A stretch of DNA of 19,360 bases from JALZDI01 sp036259355 (GCA_036259355.1 DATABY010000147.1:1-19360); one strand, 5' to 3'; shown: positions 1 to 7,890, counted from the stretch's first letter. Notes: generated from the letters alone by a model not told the origin. Made by a program: numbers and translations.

Positions 1-85
1 CCCATCGGGCCGCCGGGACGCCGTGGACCCGCGATCCGAACCGCTCGAGCGCGGCCGGCATCAGGTCGAGAACCCTCGGTGCCAT
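1..85 (-). CDS. Possible partial CDS, unidentified product
   Basis: An open frame on the minus strand begins with ATG at 85-83, six bases after the stop codon of the NADH dehydrogenase gene, and runs open for 28 codons to the window edge. The visible peptide begins MAPRVLDLMPAALERFGSRV. The tight spacing suggests co-transcription with ndh. The upstream GGGGA is only a weak ribosome site. The fragment is too short to assign to a family, and a later start or no gene at all remains possible. Confidence 0.35.
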   Translation of the reverse strand, partial: MAPRVLDLMPAALERFGSRVHGVPAARW

Positions 86-91
86 GACCGG

Positions 92-1345
92 TCAGTCCCC
101 CACGATCACGTTGAGGCTGCGTGGCCAGGTCAGGTAGCGCGCCGAGAGGTTCAGCAGCGTCACGACGCGGTTGCGGCCGCCGAGCAGGAAGTAGATGTGC
201 AGGCCCAGCCAGGCCAGCCAGGCAACGGTGCCGCGCAGCCGGATATTGCCGCGCAGCTGCGCGATCGCGGAGCCGCGGGCGATCGTGGCCATGGTGCCCT
301 TGTCGACGTACCGGAACGGCTCGGTCGGCTCCCCGGCCAGCTTGCGCACGATCTGACGTGCGGCGTGCTTGCCGCCCTGCATCGCCGGCTGCGCCAGCTG
401 TGGCAGCGGGTTGTCGGGGTCGACGGCGAGGTCACCGGCGACGAAGATCTCGGGGTGGTCGGCGACGCTGAGGTCGGCGCTCACCTCGATGCGTCCGCCG
501 CGGCCCTGCGGTAGCCCCCACTTCTGGATCGTGTCCGGTGCCTTGACTCCGGTTGCCCAGATGACCGTGCCGGCACGGATCTGGTCGCCGTTGTCGAGCT
601 CGACGCCGTCCTCCTTCACGGCGCTGACCGCGGTGTTCAGCCGCAGCTCGACACCTCTGGACTCCAGGCTCCGGGCGGTGTACTCGCGCAGGTCAGGGTG
701 GTAGGGCGCCAGCACGTGCGGCCCCATCTCGACCAGAACCACCCGCGCCTTGCGGTCCTTCAGCTCGGGGAACGCGATCGGCATCGCGGTGTTGCCCATC
801 TCGGCCAGCGACCCGGCCATCTCCACGCCGGTGGCGCCGCCGCCCACGATGACCACGGTCGGGTCCTCGCACCGCTGGCCGTCGGCGGTGGCCTGCGCCA
901 GACCCTCGAGCTTGTTGAAGAGGTTGTCGCGTACGTGCAGCGCCTGGTCACGTGTGTACAGCGCGAGCCCGTGCTCCTCGGCGCCGGGGACGCCGAAGTA
1001 GTTCGTGGTGACGCCGGTCGCCACGATCAGGTAGTCGTAGTCGAGCCGGGTCCCGTCGGCCAGCGTGAGCACGCGGTTGTCGGCGTCGAGGTCGGCGGCT
1101 TCACCCTTGCGGAAGTGCGCGTTGGACTGGTGAGCGGTCAGCGCCCGCAACGCGTAGGTCACGTCGCCGGGGTTCAGCCCGCCGGTGGCCACCTGGTACA
1201 GCAACGGCTGGAAGGTGTTGAAGCCGTTCTGGTCCACCAGGGTGATGTCGACCGGCTCGTTCTTGAGCTGCTTCACCGCCTGGACGCCGGCGAATCCCGC
1301 GCCCAGCACCACGACCCGCGGACGCTGCCTGCTCGTGTTCGTCAT
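92..1345 (-). CDS. ndh: Type II NADH dehydrogenase (NDH-2), NAD(P)/FAD-dependent
   Basis: This is a 417-residue flavoprotein that oxidises NADH and passes electrons to the menaquinone pool without pumping protons, on the inner face of the membrane. Residues 11-20 give the FAD-binding Rossmann motif VVVLGAGFAG. A second GxGxxG fold (VVIVGGGATG) near residue 165 binds NADH. The NDH-2 stretch FNTFQPLLYQVATGGL lies near residue 42 and the FAD motif AGDLAV in the last third. The C-terminal segment around WLAWLGLHIYFLLGGRNR is hydrophobic and amphipathic, the usual membrane anchor. The frame is open further upstream to 1486, but ATG at 1345 is preceded by GGAAGAGG at good spacing and matches the family start. 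The length is normal. It diverges from the thrE-like gene across about 150 bases. Confidence 0.93.
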   Translation of the reverse strand: MTNTSRQRPRVVVLGAGFAGVQAVKQLKNEPVDITLVDQNGFNTFQPLLYQVATGGLNPGDVTYALRALTAHQSNAHFRKGEAADLDADNRVLTLADGTRLDYDYLIVATGVTTNYFGVPGAEEHGLALYTRDQALHVRDNLFNKLEGLAQATADGQRCEDPTVVIVGGGATGVEMAGSLAEMGNTAMPIAFPELKDRKARVVLVEMGPHVLAPYHPDLREYTARSLESRGVELRLNTAVSAVKEDGVELDNGDQIRAGTVIWATGVKAPDTIQKWGLPQGRGGRIEVSADLSVADHPEIFVAGDLAVDPDNPLPQLAQPAMQGGKHAARQIVRKLAGEPTEPFRYVDKGTMATIARGSAIAQLRGNIRLRGTVAWLAWLGLHIYFLLGGRNRVVTLLNLSARYLTWPRSLNVIVGD

Positions 1346-1494
1346 GGGTGTTCGCCTCTTCCCTGGTGTGCTGGCGGACGGGTCGGTCCAGTCGTGCCGG
1401 CACCCACTGCCGTACCCATCATCGTCGGTTCGTACGTGCGGGTACCCAGCGGGAGGGACCGGCCTCGCCGACGTTGGCGAACTCACAGTCTCCG

Positions 1495-2919
1495 ATGCAC
1501 CGACTTCTTTTGCTTTGCCCGAGGCGGGTGGGCACTCTGGTGCCTGTGGCTGATGATCTGCGGGAGGTCTACCAGACCTTCGACCTTGCGCTTCGCATCG
1601 GTGAGGTCGTGCTCTCCAGCGGCGCCGCAGCGGCCGATGCCGCCGTCAGCATGATGGCCGTCACCAACGCCGCCGGCCTGCGCGAGGCCGACATCAGCGT
1701 CACCTTCACCGAGCTCTCCATCTCCTGGCAGCCCTCGCCGTACTCCCCGCCGGAGACACACCTGCGCAACGTCAAGTTCCGCGGGCTCAACTACGAGAAG
1801 CTGACCGCGGTCGACCATCTGGTACGCGAGATCGTAACCGGCCGTTGCGAGCTGGACGACGCCCGCAAACAGCTCGACTCCATCGTCTCCGGGCCGTACC
1901 CGTACCCCCGCTGGGCCTCGACGCTCGGCTGGGGGGTGATGGCGGCGGGGGTCGGGCTGCTCATCGGCGGAGACTGGCTGGTCATGATCGCGGCGTTCGT
2001 CGCCGCGTGCGTCATCGACATCACCAACCGCAAGCTGTCCAAGGAGCGGATCCCGGCCTTCTACCAGCAGGTGCTGGGCGGGTTCCTGGCCACGCTCGGC
2101 GCCATCGGCCTGCACCTGGTCGCACCCGAGTCCAACGTCTCCCAGGTGGTGGCCGCGGGAATCATCGTGATGCTGGCCGGGATCGCCTTCGTCGGCGCCG
2201 TGCAGGACGCCGTGACCGGCTACTACATCACCGCCACCGCACGAAGCTTCGAGGCGCTGCTGCTCACCGGCGGGATCATCGGGGGCGTCACCGCCGGCCT
2301 CGCCGTCGCCGACCGGTTCGGCATCGAGCTGGCGGTCCAGCCGTTCCAGGTGCGCGGGTTCGGCTACCTGCCGATCGCGGTCGCGGGGGCCTCGATCGCG
2401 GCCGCCGGGTTCGTCTTCGCCTGCTACGCACCGAAGCGGGCGATCGTCGCCGCCGTGCTGATGGGCGCCCTGGGGCAGTTCGGTTATCGAGCCATGACCG
2501 AGGCCGACTTCGGGATCGCCTGGGGCACCGGTCTGGCGGCGGTGCTGATCGGGGTGGTCGCCTTCTCCGTCGCCGGTCGGATGCGCATCCCGCCGCTGGT
2601 CGTCGTCGTCTCCGGCATCACCCCGCTGCTGCCCGGCGGCTCCATCTACCGCGGTCTGTACAAGATGACCGAGGGAGACATCCTCGGTATCGCCAGCCTC
2701 GCCGCTGCCGTGGTGATCGCGGTGGCGCTCGCGGCCGGGGTGATCCTCGGCGAGTACATCGCCCAGCCCCTCAAGCGCGAGGCGCGCCGGCTGGAGACCA
2801 AGATGTCCGGGCCGCGCCTGGTCGGTCCGCTGCGGGTACGCCGGAGCCGGCGCGAGGAGCGGGAACGCCGCCGCCGCGCGCGCGGGAAGGCGTCGAAGGA
2901 ACACATCCCGGTCGGCTGA
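1495..2919 (+). CDS. Threonine/serine exporter family membrane protein (ThrE-like)
   Basis: The 474-residue protein has the ThrE/DUF1212 architecture. A soluble N-terminal part (about residues 20-130) contains the family hallmark LALRIGEVVLSSGAAAADA followed by a VTFTELSISW-like segment. About ten hydrophobic helices follow between residues 145 and 435, arranged as two halves (ThrE domain, then the DUF3815-like domain with the GGSIYRGLY turn). Characterised members export threonine and serine using the proton gradient; the substrate here is inferred. The tail is highly basic, with many RR/RE residues. The start is uncertain: ATG 1495 has no Shine-Dalgarno sequence, while GTG 1540 follows a GAGGCGGGTGGG stretch and would give 459 residues. 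The frame is open back to 1348, but that part overlaps the ndh promoter region. Confidence 0.85.
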   Translation: MHRLLLLCPRRVGTLVPVADDLREVYQTFDLALRIGEVVLSSGAAAADAAVSMMAVTNAAGLREADISVTFTELSISWQPSPYSPPETHLRNVKFRGLNYEKLTAVDHLVREIVTGRCELDDARKQLDSIVSGPYPYPRWASTLGWGVMAAGVGLLIGGDWLVMIAAFVAACVIDITNRKLSKERIPAFYQQVLGGFLATLGAIGLHLVAPESNVSQVVAAGIIVMLAGIAFVGAVQDAVTGYYITATARSFEALLLTGGIIGGVTAGLAVADRFGIELAVQPFQVRGFGYLPIAVAGASIAAAGFVFACYAPKRAIVAAVLMGALGQFGYRAMTEADFGIAWGTGLAAVLIGVVAFSVAGRMRIPPLVVVVSGITPLLPGGSIYRGLYKMTEGDILGIASLAAAVVIAVALAAGVILGEYIAQPLKREARRLETKMSGPRLVGPLRVRRSRREERERRRRARGKASKEHIPVG

Positions 2920-2970
2920 GCGAGTCTCTTCCGCCCACCGGACACGTCACCGTGGTCAGCCCCGGACTGC

Positions 2971-2976
2971 GATGAT
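2971..2976 (+). promoter_or_regulatory. Extended -10 element before the ACT-domain gene
   Basis: TGC-GATGAT is an extended -10 (TGn plus hexamer) six bases before ATG 2983, and no Shine-Dalgarno sequence intervenes. The spacing would start the mRNA at or next to the ATG. The hexamer matches only A2 and T6 of TANNNT, so this is weaker than the other cases in the window. Confidence 0.3.
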
Positions 2977-2982
2977 GACGAC

Positions 2983-3705
2983 ATGGCCTTCCTGCTGCGC
3001 GTGACCCTGCCTGACGTGCCCGGCTCGCTCGGGACGCTGGCCGGCGCGCTCGGGGCGGCCGGTGCCGACATCGAGGCCATCGAGATCGTCGAGCACGGCA
3101 GCGACGGACGCGCAGTCGACGACGTGCTGCTGGAGCTGCCGCCCAGCGTGCTCCCCGACATGGTGGTCTCAGCCTGCCAACGGCTCGAGGGCGTCGACGT
3201 GCTGTGGATCTCCCGCTACACCGCCGGGGCCAACCTGCATCTGGACCTCGAGGCCGTCGAGTCCCTGACCGAGGAGCCCGCGCACGCGGTCAGCCGCCTG
3301 GTGGGTCTCGTGCCGGTGGTGTTCCGGTCCGACTGGGCGCTGCTCGTTCAACGTGCCGGCAACGCGGTCGCGGTGCTCGACGGGACGTCGGCAGCGCCGG
3401 CGGTCGACGAGGTCAGCGACGCGTGGCTGCCCATGCCGAGGGCGCGGCGGCTCGCCGTGCCGGAGGGTGTGGCCTGGGAGTCGGCGCTGATGATCGGCGT
3501 ACCCGTCGGGTCGCCGGACCTGGTGCTGGTCGCGGGCCGGCGCGGTGGCCCGGAGTTCCTCGACTCCGAGATCGCGCGGATGGCTCACCTCGCCGGGTTG
3601 GCGGCGTCGATCGCCGCATCGGTCGACCCGGCCGACGTGGCCGACGCGGCCGACGTGGCCGAGCCCTCCGCGGCGGTGGAGACGGCCGACGCGTTGGGCA
3701 CGTGA
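2983..3705 (+). CDS. ACT-domain amino-acid-binding regulatory protein
   Basis: The 240-residue protein starts with an ACT domain (about residues 1-75). The opening strand and turn LLRVTLPDVPGSLGTLAGAL has the conserved DxPGxL ligand-site pattern. A second region (about 105-215) resembles a GAF-like sensor fold, with strands such as ALLVQRAGNAVAVL and ALMIGVPVGSPDLVLVAGRR. No catalytic domain is present, so it probably senses an amino acid or similar ligand; target and ligand are unknown. It follows the ThrE-like exporter by 63 bases in the same direction, which would suit an amino-acid-related role (inference). The last 30 residues are low-complexity (VDP-ADV-ADA-ADV-AEP) and lie antisense to the 3' end of the convergent SDR gene, with 121 bases of overlap. 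The true C-terminus may therefore be variable. Confidence 0.8.
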   Translation: MAFLLRVTLPDVPGSLGTLAGALGAAGADIEAIEIVEHGSDGRAVDDVLLELPPSVLPDMVVSACQRLEGVDVLWISRYTAGANLHLDLEAVESLTEEPAHAVSRLVGLVPVVFRSDWALLVQRAGNAVAVLDGTSAAPAVDEVSDAWLPMPRARRLAVPEGVAWESALMIGVPVGSPDLVLVAGRRGGPEFLDSEIARMAHLAGLAASIAASVDPADVADAADVAEPSAAVETADALGT

Positions 3706-4562
3706 GCCGCGAACGAACGCCCCAGGCTCTCGACGTCCTGCTCCAGCTGCGGCATCAGTGCGGCCAGCTTGGAGCGCATCAGCCGCAGCACCAGCGGTGA
3801 CGAGGTGAGCGGGCGGCCGACGTTGGCCGCGAGCACCGACCTGGGGACGTAGATGCGGCTGCGGCGGCGCGCGACGCCGTCGGCGATCCGGCGGGCGCAC
3901 TCCTCGACCGAGGTGGTGGAGTTCGCCGGCCAGGGCAGCGTCTCGCGGGTGCTGCGGAACGCCCCCAGGTCCTGCATGGCGCCGCGCACCATGTCGGTGT
4001 CGATCCAGGCCGGGTGGCAGATACCGACGTCGACGCCGAGGTGCGCCACCTCCTGACGCAGGGCCAGCCCGAGCGCCTCGGCGCCGGCCTTGCTGGCGTT
4101 GTAGGCCGCCAGCCCGCCCAGCGGCGTGAACGACGCCATGGAGGCCACCACGAGCACGTAGCCACGCCGGTCGACCACGTGCGGCAGCGCCGAGTGCACC
4201 GTGCGGAAGACCCCGGTGAGGTTGATGTCGACGGTGCGCGCGAACGCCTCCGGGTCGATCTGCCGGACGGTGCCGTACGACGCGATGCCTGCGTTGGCCA
4301 CGACGACGTCGACGCCGCCGAGCTCGTCCACCGTGCGTCGTACGGCGGCGTCGAGCTGTTCCTGCGAGGTCACGTCGGCCTGGCACCAGACATGGCCCTC
4401 ACCGAGGTCGTCGCACAGCTCCCGCAGCAGGTCGGGCTCCAAGCCCACCAGCGCCAGGCGGGCGCCGCGCCCGGCGAGCACGCGGGCGGCCTGGGCTCCG
4501 ATGCCCCGGGCCGCGCCGGTGATGAGGACGACCTTGCCCTTGACGTCGTATCGCGTTGGCAT
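3585..4562 (-). CDS. SDR family NAD(P)-dependent oxidoreductase
   Basis: This 325-residue short-chain dehydrogenase/reductase has the classical TGxxxGIG cofactor motif (VVLITGAARGIG, residues 12-23). NANAG-type VVVANAG follows near residue 87, then the catalytic Ser of the VVASMAS strand and the YNASK active-site Tyr/Lys pair near residue 155. The post-catalytic PAWIDTDMV loop is also present. The substrate cannot be deduced. After the core ends near residue 280, the protein continues into an unusual Ala/Ser/Thr-rich tail (ASATSAGSTD) antisense to the ACT gene. ATG 4562 was chosen because SDR homology starts eight residues later and a -10 hexamer sits 7 bases upstream. A longer frame to 4745 would cross the divergent promoter and the start of menB. 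The divergent neighbour menB is 91 bases away. Confidence 0.88.
   Translation of the reverse strand: MPTRYDVKGKVVLITGAARGIGAQAARVLAGRGARLALVGLEPDLLRELCDDLGEGHVWCQADVTSQEQLDAAVRRTVDELGGVDVVVANAGIASYGTVRQIDPEAFARTVDINLTGVFRTVHSALPHVVDRRGYVLVVASMASFTPLGGLAAYNASKAGAEALGLALRQEVAHLGVDVGICHPAWIDTDMVRGAMQDLGAFRSTRETLPWPANSTTSVEECARRIADGVARRRSRIYVPRSVLAANVGRPLTSSPLVLRLMRSKLAALMPQLEQDVESLGRSFAAHVPNASAVSTAAEGSATSAASATSAGSTDAAIDAANPAR
3622..3666 (+). repeat. 9-bp in-frame tandem repeat in the ACT/SDR overlap
   Basis: Five consecutive 9-base units follow the pattern GYCGACSYG: GTCGACCCG, GCCGACGTG, GCCGACGCG, GCCGACGTG and GCCGAGCCC. They encode three-residue repeats in the ACT protein (VDP, ADV, ADA, ADV, AEP) and, on the other strand, the Ser/Ala/Thr-rich tail of the SDR. 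Whole-unit changes keep both frames. Confidence 0.75.
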
Positions 4563-4569
4563 GGCGCCG

Positions 4570-4575
4570 ACGCTA
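4570..4575 (-). promoter_or_regulatory. -10 element of the SDR gene (leaderless)
   Basis: TAGCGT on the minus strand (4575 to 4570) fits the actinobacterial TANNNT consensus. Seven bases (CGGCGCC) separate it from ATG 4562, so transcription should begin at the start codon. There is no Shine-Dalgarno sequence. Confidence 0.5.
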
Positions 4576-4640
4576 GCCGTACCAGCGGTATGTCGGCCAG
4601 GGTGTCCCTGGTCACGCCAGCGCGCCGGCAGACCGTGTGG

Positions 4641-4646
4641 TGGGAT
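4641..4646 (+). promoter_or_regulatory. Candidate -10 element of menB (leaderless)
   Basis: TGGGAT lies seven bases before ATG 4654, and the spacer TGGCGCC is almost the same as that before the divergent SDR start. The hexamer deviates from TANNNT at its second base, so the call rests mainly on spacing and the absence of a ribosome site. Confidence 0.35.
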
Positions 4647-4653
4647 TGGCGCC

Positions 4654-5577
4654 ATGGGTGAGCAGGCAGTGGAGCAGGTGTCGGAGATCTTCGACCCGGC
4701 CGCGTGGCGGCCGGTGGCGGGCTTCGAGGACCTCACCGACATCACCTACCACCGCGCCCTCGACCAGGGCGCCGTCCGCATCGCCTTCGACCGCCCCGAG
4801 GTGCGCAACGCGTTCCGGCCGCACACCGTCGACGAGCTCTACCGCGTGCTCGAGCACGCCCGCACCTGCGCCGACGTCGGCTGTGTGCTGCTCACCGGCA
4901 ACGGGCCGTCGCCGCGTGACGGCGGCTGGGCGTTCTGCTCCGGTGGCGACCAGCGGATCCGTGGCCGCGTGGGCTACCAGTACGCCGAGGGCGAGAACGC
5001 CGACTCGGTCGACAGGGCCCGGCTGGGGCGGCTGCACATCCTGGAGTGCCAGCGGCTGATCCGGTTCATGCCGAAGGTCGTCATCTGCGTCGTTCCCGGA
5101 TGGGCGGCCGGCGGCGGCCACTCGTTGCACGTCGTCTGCGACCTGACGCTGGCCTCGGCCGAGCACGGGCGGTTCAAGCAGACCGACGCCGACGTGGCGT
5201 CGTTCGACGGTGGCTTCGGCTCCGCCTACCTGGCCCGGCAGGTGGGGCAGAAGTTCGCCCGGGAGATCTTCTTCCTCGGCGACGAGTACGACGCCCACGC
5301 GGCGCACCGCATGGGCATGGTGAACGCCGTCGTCCCCCACGCGGAGCTGGAGAGCGTCGCACTGCAGTGGGCCCGCAAGGTCAACGGCAAGTCGCCGACC
5401 GCTCAGCGGATGCTGAAGTACTCGTTCAACCTCATCGACGACGGCCTGGTCGGCCAGCAGCTCTTCGCGGGCGAGACCACGCGCCTGGCCTACATGACCG
5501 ACGAAGCCGCCGAGGGCCGCGACGCGTTCCTGGAGAAACGCGCCCCCGACTGGTCGGAGTTCCCGCACTACTACTGA
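4654..5577 (+). CDS. menB: 1,4-dihydroxy-2-naphthoyl-CoA synthase
   Basis: MenB closes the second ring of the naphthoquinone by converting o-succinylbenzoyl-CoA to 1,4-dihydroxy-2-naphthoyl-CoA in menaquinone synthesis. The 307-residue crotonase-fold protein has the oxyanion-hole segments CSGGDQ (95-100) and GWAAGGGHSLH (149-159), the catalytic-region stretch VASFDGGFGS with Asp185, and the diagnostic C-terminus FLEKRAPDWSEFPHYY. At the position where bicarbonate-dependent enzymes such as E. coli MenB have Gly (QTG), this protein has Asp178 (QTDAD). That is the type, known from mycobacteria, that supplies the carboxylate itself. ATG 4654 is the family start and the length is typical. No other men gene is adjacent; the neighbours are an SDR (divergent) and a peptidase. 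Confidence 0.96.
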   Translation: MGEQAVEQVSEIFDPAAWRPVAGFEDLTDITYHRALDQGAVRIAFDRPEVRNAFRPHTVDELYRVLEHARTCADVGCVLLTGNGPSPRDGGWAFCSGGDQRIRGRVGYQYAEGENADSVDRARLGRLHILECQRLIRFMPKVVICVVPGWAAGGGHSLHVVCDLTLASAEHGRFKQTDADVASFDGGFGSAYLARQVGQKFAREIFFLGDEYDAHAAHRMGMVNAVVPHAELESVALQWARKVNGKSPTAQRMLKYSFNLIDDGLVGQQLFAGETTRLAYMTDEAAEGRDAFLEKRAPDWSEFPHYY

Positions 5578-5632
5578 CCTCCCGCCCGGCCCCGCAACGA
5601 AATGTGCTCGCCGGAGCCCGGCCGGCTGGGGC

Positions 5633-5638
5633 TAGTCT
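5633..5638 (+). promoter_or_regulatory. -10 element of the S9 peptidase gene (leaderless)
   Basis: TAGTCT matches TANNNT and lies six bases before ATG 5645. No ribosome-binding sequence is present, so a leaderless transcript is the simplest reading. Confidence 0.5.
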
Positions 5639-5644
5639 CTGCCC

Positions 5645-7609
5645 ATGCTCCCCAGTGACATCGCCGGCCTGATCACGCTCGACCAGCCGGCGGTGAGCCC
5701 CGACGGCCGCACCGTCGCGTTCGTGGTGCAGCGGGTGGACGAGGAGGACAACGACTACCACAGCCAGGTCTGGACCGTCGCCGTGGACGGCTCGTCGCCG
5801 CCGCTTCCGTTCACCGCCGGCGAGCACCGTGACGGCAACCCTGTCTGGTCGCCCGACGGTGGCCGCCTCGCGTTCACCTCCGCGCGCGGTCACGGTGAGA
5901 AGGTTCGGACGACCCTGCACGTGGCGCCGGTGCACAGGGGTGGCGAGGTCGTCACGATCGCCCGGATGCCCGACCAGGTCGCGAACCTGCGCTGGTCGCC
6001 CGACGGGGGCCAGATCGCCTTCAATGCCCGTACCCGCGGCGAGCGCTACGCCGAGCACGACGAGCGTCGGCAGCCGCCGCGTCGTGTCACCCGTCTCTTC
6101 TCGCGGCTGGACACGACCGGTTTCACGGTCGACCGGCCGATGCACGTGTACGTCGTGCCCGCCGACGGGTCGTCGGCCCCCCGCAACCTGACACCTGGCG
6201 AGCACCAGTTCGGCCGGCCGGCGTGGGCGCCGGACTCTCGCACGCTGCTTACGGGCGCAGCGACCCACGACACCTGGGACCTCGACCGCTTGACCGACGT
6301 ACACGCGGTCGACGTGCGGGACGGCTCGATCCGGCCGGTGACGGCCACCACCGGTGTGTACGGCAGCCCGAGCGCGTCCCCCGACGGCAACCGGGTGGCG
6401 TTCCTGGGCACCGACGACGCGGCGTCCTTCCCCCGCAACAGCCACGTGGGCGTGGTCGCGCTGGGCGGGGGTGAGCACCGTTGGGTGTCTCGGGCGCTGG
6501 ACCGCACGTTCCAGCCGTTCCCGGAGAACCAGTCGCCGCAGTGGCTCGACGACGCGACCCTGCTGGCCACCGCCGAGGACCGCGGGAACGTCCACCTCTA
6601 CCGCCTCGCCGCCGACGGGTCCACGGCGCCCGACCCGGCGTGGCGCGGTGAGGGCGTGGTCACGGCGTACGACGCCGCGGGCGGAACCGTCGTCGTCATG
6701 TTGTCGACTCCCACCCGCCCCGCTGAGCTGTACGTGCTCGACGACCACGGGGCTACCCGCCGGCTCACGGACCTGACCGCAACCTTCGCCGACCGCGCCG
6801 GTCTGCGTGCCTACGAGCAGTTCACGGTGCCCTCGCAGGACGGCACCGTGGACCTGGACGCGTGGCTGCTCGCGCCGCCGGACCTGGATCCCGACGGCTC
6901 CTACCCGATGCTCGTCAACGTGCACGGCGGGCCGTTCACCCAGTACGCCAACCGGTTCTTCGACGAGGTGCAGATCCAGGCGCGGGCCGGATACGTCGTG
7001 CTCTGGTGCAACCCGCGCGGCGGCTCCGGGCGGGAGGAGGCGTTCGGCCGCGCCATCTGCGGGCCCTCGCTCGGCGGCACCGGATGGGGCAGCGTCGACT
7101 ACGACGACGTGATGGCCGTGGTGGACCACGTGGTCAAGACCCGGGCCTTCGTCGACCGGGACCGCCTGGGGATCCTGGGCGGCAGCTACGGCGGGTACAT
7201 GACGTCGTGGGTCGTGGGGCACACCGATCGGTTCCGGGCGGCGTGCACCGAGCGGGCGGCGAACAACCTGCTCAGCCTCGAGTGGGCCAGCGATGTCGCC
7301 GGCGCCTTCCGGTCATTCGTGGGCGAGAGCCACCTCGACGCCCCGGAGCTGTTTCAGGCGATGTCCCCGATCACCCACGTCCGTGACATCCACACCCCGC
7401 TGCTGATCCTGCACTCCGAGAACGACCTGCGTTGCCCGGTCGAGCAGGCCGAGCAGCTGTTCGTCGCGCTGCGGCTGCTGGAGAAGGACGTGGAGCTCGT
7501 GCGTTTCCCCGCCGAGAGCCACGAGATGTCGCGCGCGGGCTCGCCTGTGCACCGGCGGCAGCGCGCCGAGCTCATCCTGGAGTTCTTCGGCAGGCACCTC
7601 CGGCCGTGA
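5645..7609 (+). CDS. S9 family peptidase (prolyl oligopeptidase / acylaminoacyl-peptidase type)
   Basis: The 654-residue protein has an N-terminal beta-propeller built of TolB/WD40-like repeats (about residues 10-370). Repeated SPDG-type turns include AVSPDGRTVAFV, VWSPDGGRLAF and RWSPDGGQIAF. An alpha/beta-hydrolase domain of about 260 residues follows. The catalytic triad is visible as Ser514 in GGSYGGYM, Asp594 in HSENDLRCP and His626 in ESHEMSR, and the oxyanion segment is NVHGGPF. Members cut short peptides or remove N-acylated residues; the exact specificity is unknown. No signal peptide is present, so it is probably cytoplasmic. The 3' end overlaps, on the opposite strand, the last 38 bases of the small membrane-protein ORF. 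The gene is 67 bases after menB, but it has its own promoter. Confidence 0.93.
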   Translation: MLPSDIAGLITLDQPAVSPDGRTVAFVVQRVDEEDNDYHSQVWTVAVDGSSPPLPFTAGEHRDGNPVWSPDGGRLAFTSARGHGEKVRTTLHVAPVHRGGEVVTIARMPDQVANLRWSPDGGQIAFNARTRGERYAEHDERRQPPRRVTRLFSRLDTTGFTVDRPMHVYVVPADGSSAPRNLTPGEHQFGRPAWAPDSRTLLTGAATHDTWDLDRLTDVHAVDVRDGSIRPVTATTGVYGSPSASPDGNRVAFLGTDDAASFPRNSHVGVVALGGGEHRWVSRALDRTFQPFPENQSPQWLDDATLLATAEDRGNVHLYRLAADGSTAPDPAWRGEGVVTAYDAAGGTVVVMLSTPTRPAELYVLDDHGATRRLTDLTATFADRAGLRAYEQFTVPSQDGTVDLDAWLLAPPDLDPDGSYPMLVNVHGGPFTQYANRFFDEVQIQARAGYVVLWCNPRGGSGREEAFGRAICGPSLGGTGWGSVDYDDVMAVVDHVVKTRAFVDRDRLGILGGSYGGYMTSWVVGHTDRFRAACTERAANNLLSLEWASDVAGAFRSFVGESHLDAPELFQAMSPITHVRDIHTPLLILHSENDLRCPVEQAEQLFVALRLLEKDVELVRFPAESHEMSRAGSPVHRRQRAELILEFFGRHLRP

Positions 7610-7709
7610 GCGCTGCGGCCAACAGGTAGGCCAGCTCGATGGCGACCGAGAGCAGCGGCGTGGCGAGAGTGGCCCGGCGGGAACCATCAGTGGTCTGCGT
7701 CTTCGTCAT
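7572..7709 (-). CDS. Small one-helix membrane protein, partner of the Cro/C1-type regulator
   Basis: The 45-residue ORF has a short polar N-terminus rich in Thr, then one hydrophobic helix (LLSVAIELAYLLAAALTAGG, about residues 19-38), and a basic end. ATG 7709 lies inside the 3' end of the regulator gene in another frame (23-base overlap). It is preceded by GAGGAG with seven-base spacing, one of the best ribosome sites in the window, which argues that it is translated. In many bacteria, short regulators of this type are followed by a membrane protein of larger size. This one may therefore be a shortened relative, or an intact short form. Its last 38 bases are antisense to the peptidase gene. 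No function is known. Confidence 0.55.
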   Translation of the reverse strand: MTKTQTTDGSRRATLATPLLSVAIELAYLLAAALTAGGACRRTPG

Positions 7710-7890
7710 GGAAGATCTCCTCAACGGGTGACTCGAAGTAGCGGGCAAGGGCCAGGGCCAGTGGCAGCGACGGCAGGGACCGCCCGGTCTCGATCGAGTT
7801 GATCGTCTGCCGGGACACTCCCATCGCGCTCGCCAGGGCCGCCTGTGACAGGTCGCGGGCGGCGCGCATGGCACGGACGTCGTTATGCAT
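7687..7890 (-). CDS. Short Cro/C1-type (XRE) helix-turn-helix regulator
   Basis: The 67-residue protein is almost entirely a DNA-binding domain. The helix-turn-helix is seen in LSQAALASAMGVSRQTINSI followed by the E-x-G-R-S-LPS turn that is typical of the family, and the acidic end is EEIFHDEDADH. It resembles the very short YozG-like regulators that repress their own promoter. ATG 7890 gives the usual length. The frame is open to a TTG at 7923 and a GTG at 7914, but the TTG lies inside the inverted repeat judged to be an operator. No Shine-Dalgarno sequence precedes 7890. It forms a two-gene unit with the overlapping small membrane ORF and is divergent from pntAA. Confidence 0.82.
   Translation of the reverse strand: MHNDVRAMRAARDLSQAALASAMGVSRQTINSIETGRSLPSLPLALALARYFESPVEEIFHDEDADH

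Noticed and set aside
1483..2904. 473-codon open frame antisense to the ThrE-like gene
   Set aside because: It is a low-complexity shadow with no start signal or domain.
5432..7222. 596-codon open frame on the minus strand
   Set aside because: It is the mirror of the S9 peptidase and menB genes. The composition is arginine- and glycine-rich with no recognisable fold, while the plus strand has a full catalytic triad.
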